Positions 44,747-54,042 of a stretch of 64,000 nt of DNA are shown piece by piece. Location of the stretch: contig CM074132.1 in assembly GCA_037178625.1 (NCBI GenBank), positions 2,790,001 through 2,854,000 of the forward strand. Direction: 5' to 3'. The position numbers and the translations under genes were made by a program. The notes below the pieces were generated by a model. That model saw nothing but the letters and a program-made list of their open reading frames with translations. It was not told the origin of the DNA and searched no databases. How positions within the stretch are numbered: the stretch's first letter is position 1; the number at the start of each line of letters is the position of its first letter. Origin of the DNA: Skeletonema tropicum. Lineage: Eukaryota; Bacillariophyta; Thalassiosirophyceae; Thalassiosirales; Thalassiosiraceae.

Positions 44747-45937
44747 ATGGATGCTTCTCCAGCAGAACATGGAGGTGATGATTTCCCAACCAAATCACCC
44801 TTCAAGAAACTACGTGCAACATACCAGCCCAAACCTAAGCTGCAAGAAAAGGAAGTTCAAAAGACGGCGACCCACTTGCTTATCGCCCCGGCTCGTCGCA
44901 GGTGGCTATCAATCATGGCAAATGACAAGGATGCTCAAGGGGAGGGAGATGATCTAGAACGACAGGGGGTTCTAGCCTCGAAGAAAGACCGCGAAGGGAG
45001 TACTTCGCCCGACTCTATGGTGAGATGGAGGGGGCATCTGGTCAGCGAGAAGGAGGCCAAGATACTCAAACATGTGTTTGATGACATGAAGGATCACTTT
45101 GGTAATAGAAAGTGTGAGAGCCCGAATATCAAATTCAACTTTGATCCATCACTCTTTCTAAGCAAGAATGAACCGTACACGTACCGTTCTCATCATCCAG
45201 TCACGCCACAAGATCGCTGGCATGGGGAACTCGACTTCACATATACTATCAACCATGAGACCTACGGCATGGACTACATTGCTATTGACGTAAGTACTTT
45301 GATAATAATATGTTCAAGCCTAACATGATTCGCCTATTTATTGTCCTTTGTCCTTCGATCTTCATCAACTGATCAATCTGCCTCCTGAAACTTTTACCTG
45401 TTTCGAAACCCTCTCCAGAATGTATATTTCGATCTGAACCCCAAATATGATGGTACAGGCCAACACATTAGAGAATACGGCCATTCATGGATCTATGTCT
45501 ACATTCCCGATGAAGTCATGGACAAAGTCAAACAGTATTTCCATACAGGGACGGGCTGGTCGCCTTCCCATGAAGGAATAGCCGAGGATCTCAACGCAGA
45601 GCTCGTGTCTATACCAGCAAAGGTATATCCCGCACCAAACCCAGAACCCAGCTTCTGGACAAGAGATGCAGAGGATAGAGAAAAACTTTCATTTACACGT
45701 GTTGGAAGCGTTCAGAGCGTGGCCAAAGATGCTGAGTATCAGAAAATCCATCGTGGTATTGGAGTTTTCGCAATATCTGCGGATGTTCCTGGGGTTGAGA
45801 ACCGGAAGCCTACTCCTGATTGTGAAGATGCTGAGTTGATGTTTACTTTGATCAGTGCACGTACATTTGGTCCAGCTATTGCAGTTGCCCCGGTCGTGTA
45901 CGGGCGTAGGCTGAGATCGTCGGCAAGCGGAAATTGA
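44747..45937 (+). CDS. Unknown 353-aa protein, two exons
   Basis: The exons are 44747-45289 and 45419-45937. The intron (45290-45418, 129 nt) has donor GTAAGT and acceptor CTCTCCAG after a pyrimidine-rich stretch, and joins AIDNVYFDLNPKYDG in frame. Residues 1-110 are charged and disordered. The remainder has a globular composition with many aromatic residues (WHGELDFTYTINHETYGMDY, GHSWIYVYIPDEV), suggesting a beta-rich fold. There is no signal peptide and no membrane segment. I do not recognise the family. The exon junction lies inside the conserved-looking region, which supports the gene being real. Confidence 0.75.
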
Positions 45938-46245
45938 AGATTTTGATTGGGTCTTAGGTTACTATTCGGTTGTCGTTTTGTGTGGTTCATTCGTTCTGAT
46001 TTTGAAAGTCTTTTTTCATCAACTATGTGTGCTATGAAGAGAATTGAGGCTTACTTTCATGTTTCTATCTATGCTACCTATCGGGTATAAACTCGGGATA
46101 AGACATCTCAGTCGCTGTTATGTCTTATAAAAAATAATGCATAAATGCTGTTTCTACTTCGTCCTCGTCAGTGGTCATAGAAACATATCTTCCATCGTTA
46201 TGCACGAAATAGCATGGTGTGTTTACTAGTAGATGATCTGTTGGT

Positions 46246-46476
46246 TTAATTCCTCAAGTATAACCTCAAAGCCACAAATCGTACCATCAAAAAAAGAAGC
46301 AGAGGTATAGTGGACAAGGGAATGAGGCTCCACATTGAAAATGGAGACGAAGAAATCCGTCTACCACCTCCGAAAAACAAAATATGTATTGCTGTCAAGT
46401 AGAAAATTACCGCTAAACTTATGAGGAATGACCCAGCTGTCTTGGGTGATACAATGTTTTTTTGCATCGGTGACAT
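46246..46476 (-). CDS. Possible small membrane protein
   Basis: The ORF has 76 codons from ATG 46476. Two hydrophobic segments (about residues 18-35 and 48-66) are separated by a glycine/arginine/serine turn. Apart from this the intergenic region 45938-46860 shows nothing. It may be a genuine small two-helix protein, a terminal exon of a larger gene, or chance. No homologue is recognised. Confidence 0.25.
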   Translation of the reverse strand: MSPMQKNIVSPKTAGSFLISLAVIFYLTAIHILFFGGGRRISSSPFSMWSLIPLSTIPLLLFLMVRFVALRLYLRN

Positions 46477-46860
46477 CAGTCCGAGAATGGAGAATGATGT
46501 GAATGTTGTCAAGTTATCACTGATTTTCCGGGTCCACTACTCAAACCACCTTTCCCATCCGCACAGTAGATGCCATTAAGAAGTTGTTCCTTGGGCACTT
46601 ATTAGTTCTTGCCTCTGTATGCATGCCTAAAGCCAATGGTAGGCAACAAGCCAAGTTGTTTTTGCTCTTTGCTCTTTGATTGCGTTGAATGTTGTTGAAT
46701 GATTGCAGCAAAACCCCCTCTCCCGCCAAATAAAGTCGACAACTTACCGCTACATGACAACGTACGTACATATTTAACACGTGCGTAACAAGTAACCTTC
46801 AAAACGTCATTCATGCCATCGATCGCAAAAGCTTCTTCACATACAATCCAACAAACCACC

Positions 46861-48336
46861 ATGAAGCTCTCCTCGAAGTCCCTTGCCCTAGCGGCGGTCC
46901 TCGCCTACGATGTCGACGCCTTCGTATCCCCTCAGCAGTCAAGGACCTCCACAGCTCTTGCTGGATACGGCATTGGATCTTGGAACAAATCTTCTTCGCC
47001 TGGAGGTGCTGCTGTGGCTACTCCTACTAGTACTAGGATGCCCTGGGACGATGTCAACGAAACAAACAAGGTTGCAAAAACAGATGCATTCGAGAAGAAA
47101 GCTCCTGCAGTTAAGAAATCTTATGGTTTGGGATCTTGGTCGAAGACAGCTACGCCCGGAGGCTCTGGTCCAGCAGCTGCTACATCTACCAAAGTAACTC
47201 CTCTTCCCGCAAGTGTTCACGCTGGAGTTTTGTCTGGACAGGCTCAAGTCGATTTACTTGACCATGCCAAAGAAAATGGATATGCTATTCCAGCCGTCAA
47301 CTGCGTGTCCTCTTCTGGTATCAATGCCTGTCTCGAGGCTGCTGCTAGAAATGATTCTCCCGTCATCATTCAATTCTCCTCGGGAGGATCTCAATTCTAT
47401 GCAGGCAAGGGGCTTGACAACACTGACTTTGCCGCTGCCATTGACGGTGCTATTTCTGGTGCATTCCATGTTCGCACACTCGCCAAGAGATATGGTGTGC
47501 CTGTCATTCTTCACACGGATCACTGTGCGAAGAAGCTTCTTCCATGGATCGACGGTTTGCTTGAGGCATCTGAGAACTATTACGCAATGAATGGAGAGCC
47601 TCTTTTCTCATCACACATGATTGACTTGTCGGAGGAACCTCTGGAGGAGAATCTTGAAATTTGCAAGGATTACCTTGCTCGTTTTGCTAAGGTTGGCATG
47701 GTGTTGGAGATGGAACTTGGTATTACTGGAGGAGAAGAGGATGGTGTCAACAATGAGGACGTTCCTCTTGAAGATCTTTATTCCAAGCCAGAGGAGATTA
47801 ACCAGGTATATGAAACGCTTACCCCCATTTCAGATATGTTCACTGTTGCTGCTGCATTCGGTAATGTTCACGGAGTTTACAGCCCTGGAAATGTGAAGCT
47901 TGAACCAAAGATTTTGTCTAGAGCACAATCCTACATCAGTGAAAAATTGGGCTACAGTGCACCAGCAGATGGAAAACCTGTCAAATTCGTGTTCCATGGA
48001 GGATCTGGATCAGACGTTACGGATATTCAAGAGGCAATTAGCTACGGTGTTATCAAGATGAACATTGACACAGACACTCAGTGGAGTTACTGGAATGGAA
48101 TCAATCAATACTCGAAGAAGAATTACGACTACTTGCAAGGACAGATTGGAAACCCAGAGGGTCCCGAAAAGCCAAACAAGAAGTACTACGATCCTCGTGA
48201 ATGCATGCGTGCGGCTGAGACGGCAACTGTGGATCGTTTGGATCAATGCTTTGCAGACCTACTGTGCACAAATATTTGCGGTGGCGCCCTGAGTCCTTCA
48301 CCTCGTGGAAAATCTATCGGTGGCCTTCCAGTATAA
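46861..48336 (+). CDS. Plastid class II fructose-bisphosphate aldolase
   Basis: The enzyme cleaves or forms fructose 1,6-bisphosphate (and probably sedoheptulose 1,7-bisphosphate) in the Calvin cycle and glycolysis. I chose ATG 46861 (491 aa) over the in-frame ATG at 46813 because it begins a clean signal peptide (KLSSKSLALAAVLAYDVDAF); cleavage before the F of VDAFV is the motif for import into complex plastids. Metal and active-site motifs are HTDHC (218-222), EMELGITGG (283-291), FGNVHG (333-338), FHGGSGS (388-394) and NIDTDTQW (401-408), as in class IIA aldolases. The linker between the transit peptide and the catalytic domain contains two copies of a YG-(I/L)-GSW-x-K-x4-GG motif at 36-49 and 88-101. 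A zinc-dependent enzyme is expected. Confidence 0.93.
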   Translation: MKLSSKSLALAAVLAYDVDAFVSPQQSRTSTALAGYGIGSWNKSSSPGGAAVATPTSTRMPWDDVNETNKVAKTDAFEKKAPAVKKSYGLGSWSKTATPGGSGPAAATSTKVTPLPASVHAGVLSGQAQVDLLDHAKENGYAIPAVNCVSSSGINACLEAAARNDSPVIIQFSSGGSQFYAGKGLDNTDFAAAIDGAISGAFHVRTLAKRYGVPVILHTDHCAKKLLPWIDGLLEASENYYAMNGEPLFSSHMIDLSEEPLEENLEICKDYLARFAKVGMVLEMELGITGGEEDGVNNEDVPLEDLYSKPEEINQVYETLTPISDMFTVAAAFGNVHGVYSPGNVKLEPKILSRAQSYISEKLGYSAPADGKPVKFVFHGGSGSDVTDIQEAISYGVIKMNIDTDTQWSYWNGINQYSKKNYDYLQGQIGNPEGPEKPNKKYYDPRECMRAAETATVDRLDQCFADLLCTNICGGALSPSPRGKSIGGLPV

Positions 48337-48516
48337 AAACTGAACTGTCGCAAACACAAGGGGCGGGACTAAAGTGGGGAACGATCAGCGCCAACAGCAC
48401 GAACAGACATTGGCTGTCATTAATTACTATATAATTAAGAAGTACTTCGCTTCAAACACAACATATCTATTCCATGAATTGCAATTCCTTTCGCTACAAA
48501 ACCGCACAAGCGTGCT

Positions 48517-49922
48517 CTATGATCCACCACCAACATAGGCTTCATCCAAAGGTCCACTATCAGCAGCAGCCAACTTTTCTCCGTCCGCTTGCCCAAAGTA
48601 ATCGACATAAGTGTCCAACAAAGCACCATAACAGTTTTGCTGTTGGGCGAGAAACATTTGTTAGTACAATAAAGAAGAGATGGCATTACAGCTGCTGTAT
48701 ACATAATCATTACCACAAAACACATCATATGCACAAGCGAATATCATCATTGCATCATAACGTACCTTGTATTTGGTATCATAGACATACTGACTGTTCA
48801 CTGGAGCGCCAGGCCTATGAGTATGAGAGTCATCAGTAGCCCAACCAAGCCACATCGCAGCCACCTTTTCACGAAGATCAATGATTGTATCAACATTGCC
48901 CGAAGTCAAGGGCATGCTAATATCAACTGCCAATGGACCCCTGGTTACCTTTTCAAGTTCACCTAATCCTTCATCTCCCAAACCAGGATTCGTTGTCACA
49001 CCTTCCAACTTTGCCACAGACTCATCCAAAAGTGAAATCAACTCTTCCGTGCCAAACTTTGAGTCGTAATCTTTTCTTGCACCAGAATACTCAAAGGCTT
49101 TTCTTCCCAATGTGTCTATCATGTTTTGTTGTGTGTTTTGCATTAGTTTGAGACGATGGGTAGCAAATAAAGAAACAACAAGCACACGTGTCATGATGTG
49201 CACTTACCAGGTCCAGGGTAATTACCATCTGCATCACGCATATCGTGAGCTCCATAAGCTCGAGGACGTAAATCCAAAAAGAAGCTGATCGTTCCTTCCT
49301 TAATGAAACATCTCGAAATCAAATGAGGAACATCTGACAATGGCCCATTAAAGATGGTCAAGCTGGACAAAGCATTTTCGACAATTAGATCCGAAACCCA
49401 TGCAACATTGGCAGGACCGGGAGCATCACTCGCTTGTAATGTAACTGCGTTGCCCATAATGGTAAACCCGTCTGACTTTTCATAACTTTGATCTGGTTTG
49501 GGTGCCAAGTCTGGGATGGCGGCAGCAATTTCACCAACTGTTTTGGATTGGGATGTTTCCATTGCAGTAATCGCAGATGCTGCATCCATATCACCTCCTG
49601 CAGTTGTTGCAGCAGATGGAGATGATGGTGCAGCAGCAGCAGGTGCTGGGGCTGGCGCGGGATCAGCTGCAACTGCAGCAGTAGAGCCCTCATTCGCACG
49701 TTGCTTCAAGTATTCCTCAAAAGAAGGAGCAGCGGAGATAGATTTACGTGGATCTTCATCATTGAAGGCTTCTGGGTCACGGGTATCGGCCATTCCTCCA
49801 GCTCCGATGTGTTGATTCAGAGCTACATTGGTACTTCTTCTATGGGACGATACTGTGAAAGCATCGACATTGTAGGAAGAAAGTAGAAGCGCCGCTAGGG
49901 CTACCCTCGAGGAGAGCACCAT
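48517..49922 (-). CDS. Plastid-targeted protein resembling RCCR / bilin reductases, three exons
   Basis: The exons are 49922-49208, 49115-48766 and 48639-48517. The introns of 92 and 126 nt are GT-AG (donors GTAAGT and GTACGT) and the joined frame gives 395 aa. Residues 1-22 form a signal peptide ending in NVDAF, the plastid import motif. An Ala/Pro-rich linker (about 75-105) follows. The mature region has features that remind me of red chlorophyll catabolite reductase and ferredoxin-dependent bilin reductases: an aromatic/hydrophobic strand with FFLDLRPR at about 223-230, and a C-terminal helix EKVAAMWLGWA. This is a weak resemblance. If right, it would act on chlorophyll breakdown products or bilins in the plastid. 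The gene is divergent from the alpha/beta hydrolase, 240 bases away. Confidence 0.75.
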
Positions 49923-50162
49923 GGTCGAAAAGTGAAAAGTGTGAGGGAAAAAGTTGGCTCGTTGTTCGATGAATGACGTTGTCTCCCGCCAAAACTTACC
50001 TACCATTTTCTTCAAGCTTGGCACCCTTGGCAAGCGACACACACGCGCTAATAGGAGGCTTGTAGAGCTGACGATGACGACTGTGAGTTGATTGAAGTGA
50101 TAGTTTATAGTTGGCATCAGCACTTCATACTTACTTTAGATTCAGTGGCAAGATACATCATC
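49923..50162. promoter_or_regulatory. Divergent promoter, plastid protein / alpha-beta hydrolase
   Basis: These 240 bases separate the start codons of two oppositely oriented genes. No distinct element is recognised. Confidence 0.5.
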
Positions 50163-51506
50163 ATGGTTAAAGAGCGGTATTACTACACTGACAATCACCT
50201 ATTCGAGCAAAGTCTTGATATCTATCGACCATCGTCAGCTCCTCCTCCTTCGTCGCCACCACTGCCAGTAGTGTCATTAGTAGTAGGCTCAGCTTGGCTT
50301 GGTCATAGATCGATTATATACTTGGGATGTAGTTGGTGGAACAGCTCAGGGCCTAAATCTATCGCTAAACTTGGCTGCACATGCGTTTGTATTCGGCATA
50401 GGTGAGAGCAACGAATGCTTTGGATCAGTGATCATGCTATTGTACCTCCCATGAGACATCTAATTGACACCTCATTCCCTTCATCATATCATAGGGGTGC
50501 ATTTCCGAAAACCTTTTCTCCACTGACCATTCTATTTGTGTCAATCATGGCGGGGTTATTTATCACATTGGTCAATTGGTTCATTGGAACTGATGGCTGG
50601 AAAGCTCTGGAGGAGCTTATTGCAACAAATGTAGGTGTGGAATCGGCAAATGTACCTTTCGGACAAACAAGTGCATTTCTCTTGGCTTTTTTCATGGGAT
50701 TACTTGCGATGGAATTGGCCGGTAATGGTTCTGCATCTTTTGATCAAATGCAGAATGATGTCATGGATGCTCTAGCTTATGTGGAGAAGAATAAGAAAAG
50801 GCTTGGACTGGATGTATCTAGCGACCGCCCAATGATTTTTGGTGGGTACAGCTCAGGAGGACATGTGGCTAGCTGTTGTGCGCAAGAACCAAATTTATGG
50901 AAACAACGCAATCTACCTTCACCCGACATTTACTGCGAATCACTCCTGTACATTTCACCAGTCCTGTCCACCAAGCCATATGCAGAAATGTGCAGAAGAA
51001 TATCGACGTTGTCATCATCTTCTATGTCGCCTTCTTCTTCGATGCCATCTTTGTCTCCTTCAGAAGTCTCTGATCAAAATGCAGCAGCAAGAAGAGCATT
51101 AGAGAAATCATCGTCATCTATATCGTCATCTGCATCATTATCATCATTGCAATCTACGTCGTCGCCTCCTACTTGGTTTACTTCCTCATTGGTTAACGCA
51201 ATTTTCGGTCATGCTGCTGCTCAAACACCCTCACCAATTCACACCTACCACAAGTCGCCCTCGTTGCCAACCACATTTGTTGGCTGCAGGAAAGAAATGT
51301 TTGGATTGAACTGGCTAGATTTGTTCTTTTGCTCTCCAACCTACAGTGACTTGTTGAATAGCAGAGGAATTGATAGCAAATACGTTGCCGTGGAATCTGA
51401 TCACTGGAACATTCTAAATAGTACTGTCTTGAGTGATGCGTTGGAAGAGGAGATCAGGTTGGTACAGATGAGGAGGCATCGTAAAAAGGGCTCAAAGCAG
51501 AAATAA
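50163..51506 (+). CDS. Membrane-associated alpha/beta hydrolase, two exons
   Basis: The exons are 50163-50401 and 50495-51506. The 93-nt intron (donor GTGAGA, acceptor ATCATAG) joins CVCIRHRGAFPKTF in frame, giving 416 aa. The nucleophile elbow is GYSSGG (GxSxG). The strand before it carries DRPMIFGGY, and the C-terminal SDHWNIL probably supplies the catalytic His. A GSAWLGH motif near residue 45 sits where esterases of the isoprenylcysteine methylesterase or carboxylesterase type have the HGGxW oxyanion loop. Two hydrophobic segments (around ILFVSIMAGLFITLVNWF and AFLLAFFMGLLAMELA) suggest a membrane protein. A serine-rich insert lies at about 255-300. The enzyme is probably an esterase or lipase; the substrate is unknown. 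Confidence 0.8.
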
Positions 51507-51637
51507 AGTTAATCTTATTACCATACCATGCAATCTACATTCCATACACTTATATCGAATAGCTACGTAAAATACACTTCTTTTCTCAAAAGCCAATACA
51601 GATACATCCAGGAGAGACATACATACACACATATATC

Positions 51638-53233
51638 CTACAAGCCAAAACAGAAAGTACATCCTACATCCTCTTCATTGAAACTTTTTGTCTTGCTTAA
51701 TTCCATCTCAACACTGTCATTCGCTCTACTGCCAGGGATGACTGGTCGCGCAATAACTCTAGCAGGCTTGGGGTAAGGCTTCAGCTCTTTCATCATGTCA
51801 GAGACGAAGCGAGTATTGGATTTATCACTAGTACGTAGTTCTCGAATCATCTTTGATGGGGTCATGAACTTGAAATATGTCTGGCGTGCCCAGCACGTAT
51901 ATCCAGAGTTGCTGGTTGCTCCTTGGCCATACTTGCGTGCTTTCTTGACTTGCGCAGAGTTCCCCTTGCGCCTCTTGTCGGAGTCAAAAGCAAGTAGTGC
52001 CCATTCAATGCTTGGTGACTTCTTGCTCTTGCTGCTATCATTTTTGCTCTTACCCATGATTGCAGTTGCCAAGCGCATAGCAGCCACATAACCATCTATC
52101 ATCGCCTTGTTGCTACCCTCACACCTCAAGGGATGATAATAGTGTGCGGCGGCATCTCCGAGGAGTGCTATTCTACCCCTACCACCCACACTAGGTAAAT
52201 CACTGGTTCGATCAAATACAAAAGAGCGATTCATATCTGCTGAAGGTGTCAATTCAGAAAAGAGTTTAAGTACCTTGCAGCTCGATGGAATCATGTCGAT
52301 AAGTTCTTGCTTCTCAGCTTCGTCTAGTACTTTCCCTCCACGACGTATCAAGTCGTCATCAGCATTAGACCTTTTACTCTTGACAAAGTATGACCAGGTG
52401 TAAACATTTCTAGATACTTCATTGGCATGAAAGCTTCCTGGATTCTTCTTTGTACCGAGGACAACCAGGCCGACGTTGTAGCCTTGCACTTTTCTGCTGG
52501 CAGCGATATGTAGTAGCTCTTGTTCCAGTGCACTGCCTGGTCTCACAGTGGTGGTACCCCACCAAGCTTCTTGACCTGTGAAGCTCAAGGCATCTTGTTG
52601 TGTTGTATGCATGCACTGCCGTATGTATGAATGCACACCATCGCCGGCCAATAGCGTAGAGCCTTTTACCTTCATGCTGTTGTCCAACTGGACTTGAACG
52701 AAGTTACCAAACACTTTCTTAAATCCCGTGACAGCAATGCCACAGCGGAGGATCCCATACGGTGAATCTTTGATGAGACCGTCCCTATCAATCAAGCCAA
52801 GTGCCTCGAGTAAGATGTACTGTAGCTTGGAACGGGTGGCGAAACCAAAGTTTCGCTTACCTGTTATATGTCTTTTTCTCTCACCCAAGTCCTTGAAGCG
52901 TAGCATGTTTAAATGTTTGCCATCCATGTCTGATACATCAATATACTCATAGGGCTTCATTGCGGCATCGAGTTTGTGAGATATTCCCAGCTCCTTTTCA
53001 AGAATATTAATGACAGAAGGAGTCAAGTCGATGCCTCTCCCAATATCCGAGCATAGCTTTTCGGATGCGCTTTGTTCATAAATGACAAATGGTGTGCCAT
53101 ATTTTTGTAATGTAAGTGCAGCAACGAGCCCTGATAGCCCAGCACCAGCAATTATCACTGGCAGTGGTTCGTTGCCTTCACCTTGGCGCAGGGGAGATGG
53201 TACGATGCTGCTGCCTTTGAATTTTTTACCCAT
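51638..53233 (-). CDS. FAD-dependent monooxygenase (PHBH fold)
   Basis: The single exon encodes 531 aa from ATG 53233. The Rossmann FAD-binding motif is IIAGAGLSG (27-35), followed by the acidic residue of IYEQS that binds the ribose. The DG motif is LLAGDGVHS (195-202) and the GD motif is RIALLGDAAAHYYHP (354-368). These three define class A flavoprotein hydroxylases such as salicylate or urate hydroxylase and zeaxanthin epoxidase. After the GD motif the usual P-x-x-GQG-x-N is replaced by PLRCEGSNKAMIDG. There is no signal or transit peptide. The C-terminal 130 residues are basic and lack a known domain. The substrate is unknown. Its 3' end faces that of the alpha/beta hydrolase, about 130 bases away. 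Confidence 0.88.
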   Translation of the reverse strand: MGKKFKGSSIVPSPLRQGEGNEPLPVIIAGAGLSGLVAALTLQKYGTPFVIYEQSASEKLCSDIGRGIDLTPSVINILEKELGISHKLDAAMKPYEYIDVSDMDGKHLNMLRFKDLGERKRHITGKRNFGFATRSKLQYILLEALGLIDRDGLIKDSPYGILRCGIAVTGFKKVFGNFVQVQLDNSMKVKGSTLLAGDGVHSYIRQCMHTTQQDALSFTGQEAWWGTTTVRPGSALEQELLHIAASRKVQGYNVGLVVLGTKKNPGSFHANEVSRNVYTWSYFVKSKRSNADDDLIRRGGKVLDEAEKQELIDMIPSSCKVLKLFSELTPSADMNRSFVFDRTSDLPSVGGRGRIALLGDAAAHYYHPLRCEGSNKAMIDGYVAAMRLATAIMGKSKNDSSKSKKSPSIEWALLAFDSDKRRKGNSAQVKKARKYGQGATSNSGYTCWARQTYFKFMTPSKMIRELRTSDKSNTRFVSDMMKELKPYPKPARVIARPVIPGSRANDSVEMELSKTKSFNEEDVGCTFCFGL

Positions 53234-53457
53234 CGTGATGCCTGTGATGCTATTGTTTTCGCGTGTGCCTACTTACTCCGACTCCTTGCGTCTTCCATTA
53301 TATGAAGTGGAGACATATCATTGTCATCGTGAGACCATCCTGTTCTTCAGGTTCGCAGCATCTTTTTTGGACGTAAAACACGAAATTATCACACGAGTGC
53401 GAGAGCTGCAATCACGAAAATGGAAAAATTCAGAGTCGTTGTGACACCTTCTCACTA

Positions 53458-53960
53458 GACAATGTATCCTGTCCTTTCTTGTGCCGCTCCCGGTTTGCGA
53501 TTTGACCCTCCTCACATACTTATGTATCTCATCATGAGTACATGACGTCTCAATTATGGAGCACTAGCTAGAATAGTGTTGTTACCGATGATATCTGCCC
53601 TAGCACCTAATGTTCTCCTCTCGTCATTGAGGACTACTTCCTACAGGTACTTATTCAAGAGAGAGAAATCAGTCCTCTAGAGTCTCCTGGATAATAGGAG
53701 TAATCATTAGAATATTTTCGTTTTCTTCTCATTAAAATCTGATCCTGTACTTTCTTGTGTGGATTTGACCCTCTCCGTACTCCAATATATATATTTTGAA
53801 ACTAATCATGATACATGGAGCACTCTAACTTGATCCAGTTTTGTTACTGTGATATCTGCTCTAGCACCTATTGCTCTCAAATTTCAAGACAGAGTGAGAA
53901 ATTAGTCCTAGTTTCCTCTCTAAGTAGTCATCGTTATGAATATTTTCGTCATCAGATATC
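53458..53960. repeat. Diverged tandem duplication of about 260 bp
   Basis: The segment at about 53465-53722 (beginning TATCCTGTCCTTTCTTGTG, then a GATTTGACCCTC block, then GGAGCACT, then GATATCTGCCCTAGCACCTA) is matched in order by the segment at about 53740-53960 (TGATCCTGTACTTTCTTGTG, GGATTTGACCCTC, GGAGCACT, GATATCTGCTCTAGCACCTA). The copies differ by many substitutions and small indels. The stretch is otherwise non-coding. Confidence 0.8.
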
Positions 53961-54042
53961 ATATTTTCGTTATCTGATATCCCCTTGTAGTTTTCCCATT
54001 CCAACACATCACACACAAACACACCACAGCCTAAACTCTCTC

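Noticed and set aside
46813..46860. Upstream in-frame ATG of the aldolase
   Set aside because: It would put 16 residues before the signal peptide and spoil plastid targeting; ATG 46861 fits better.
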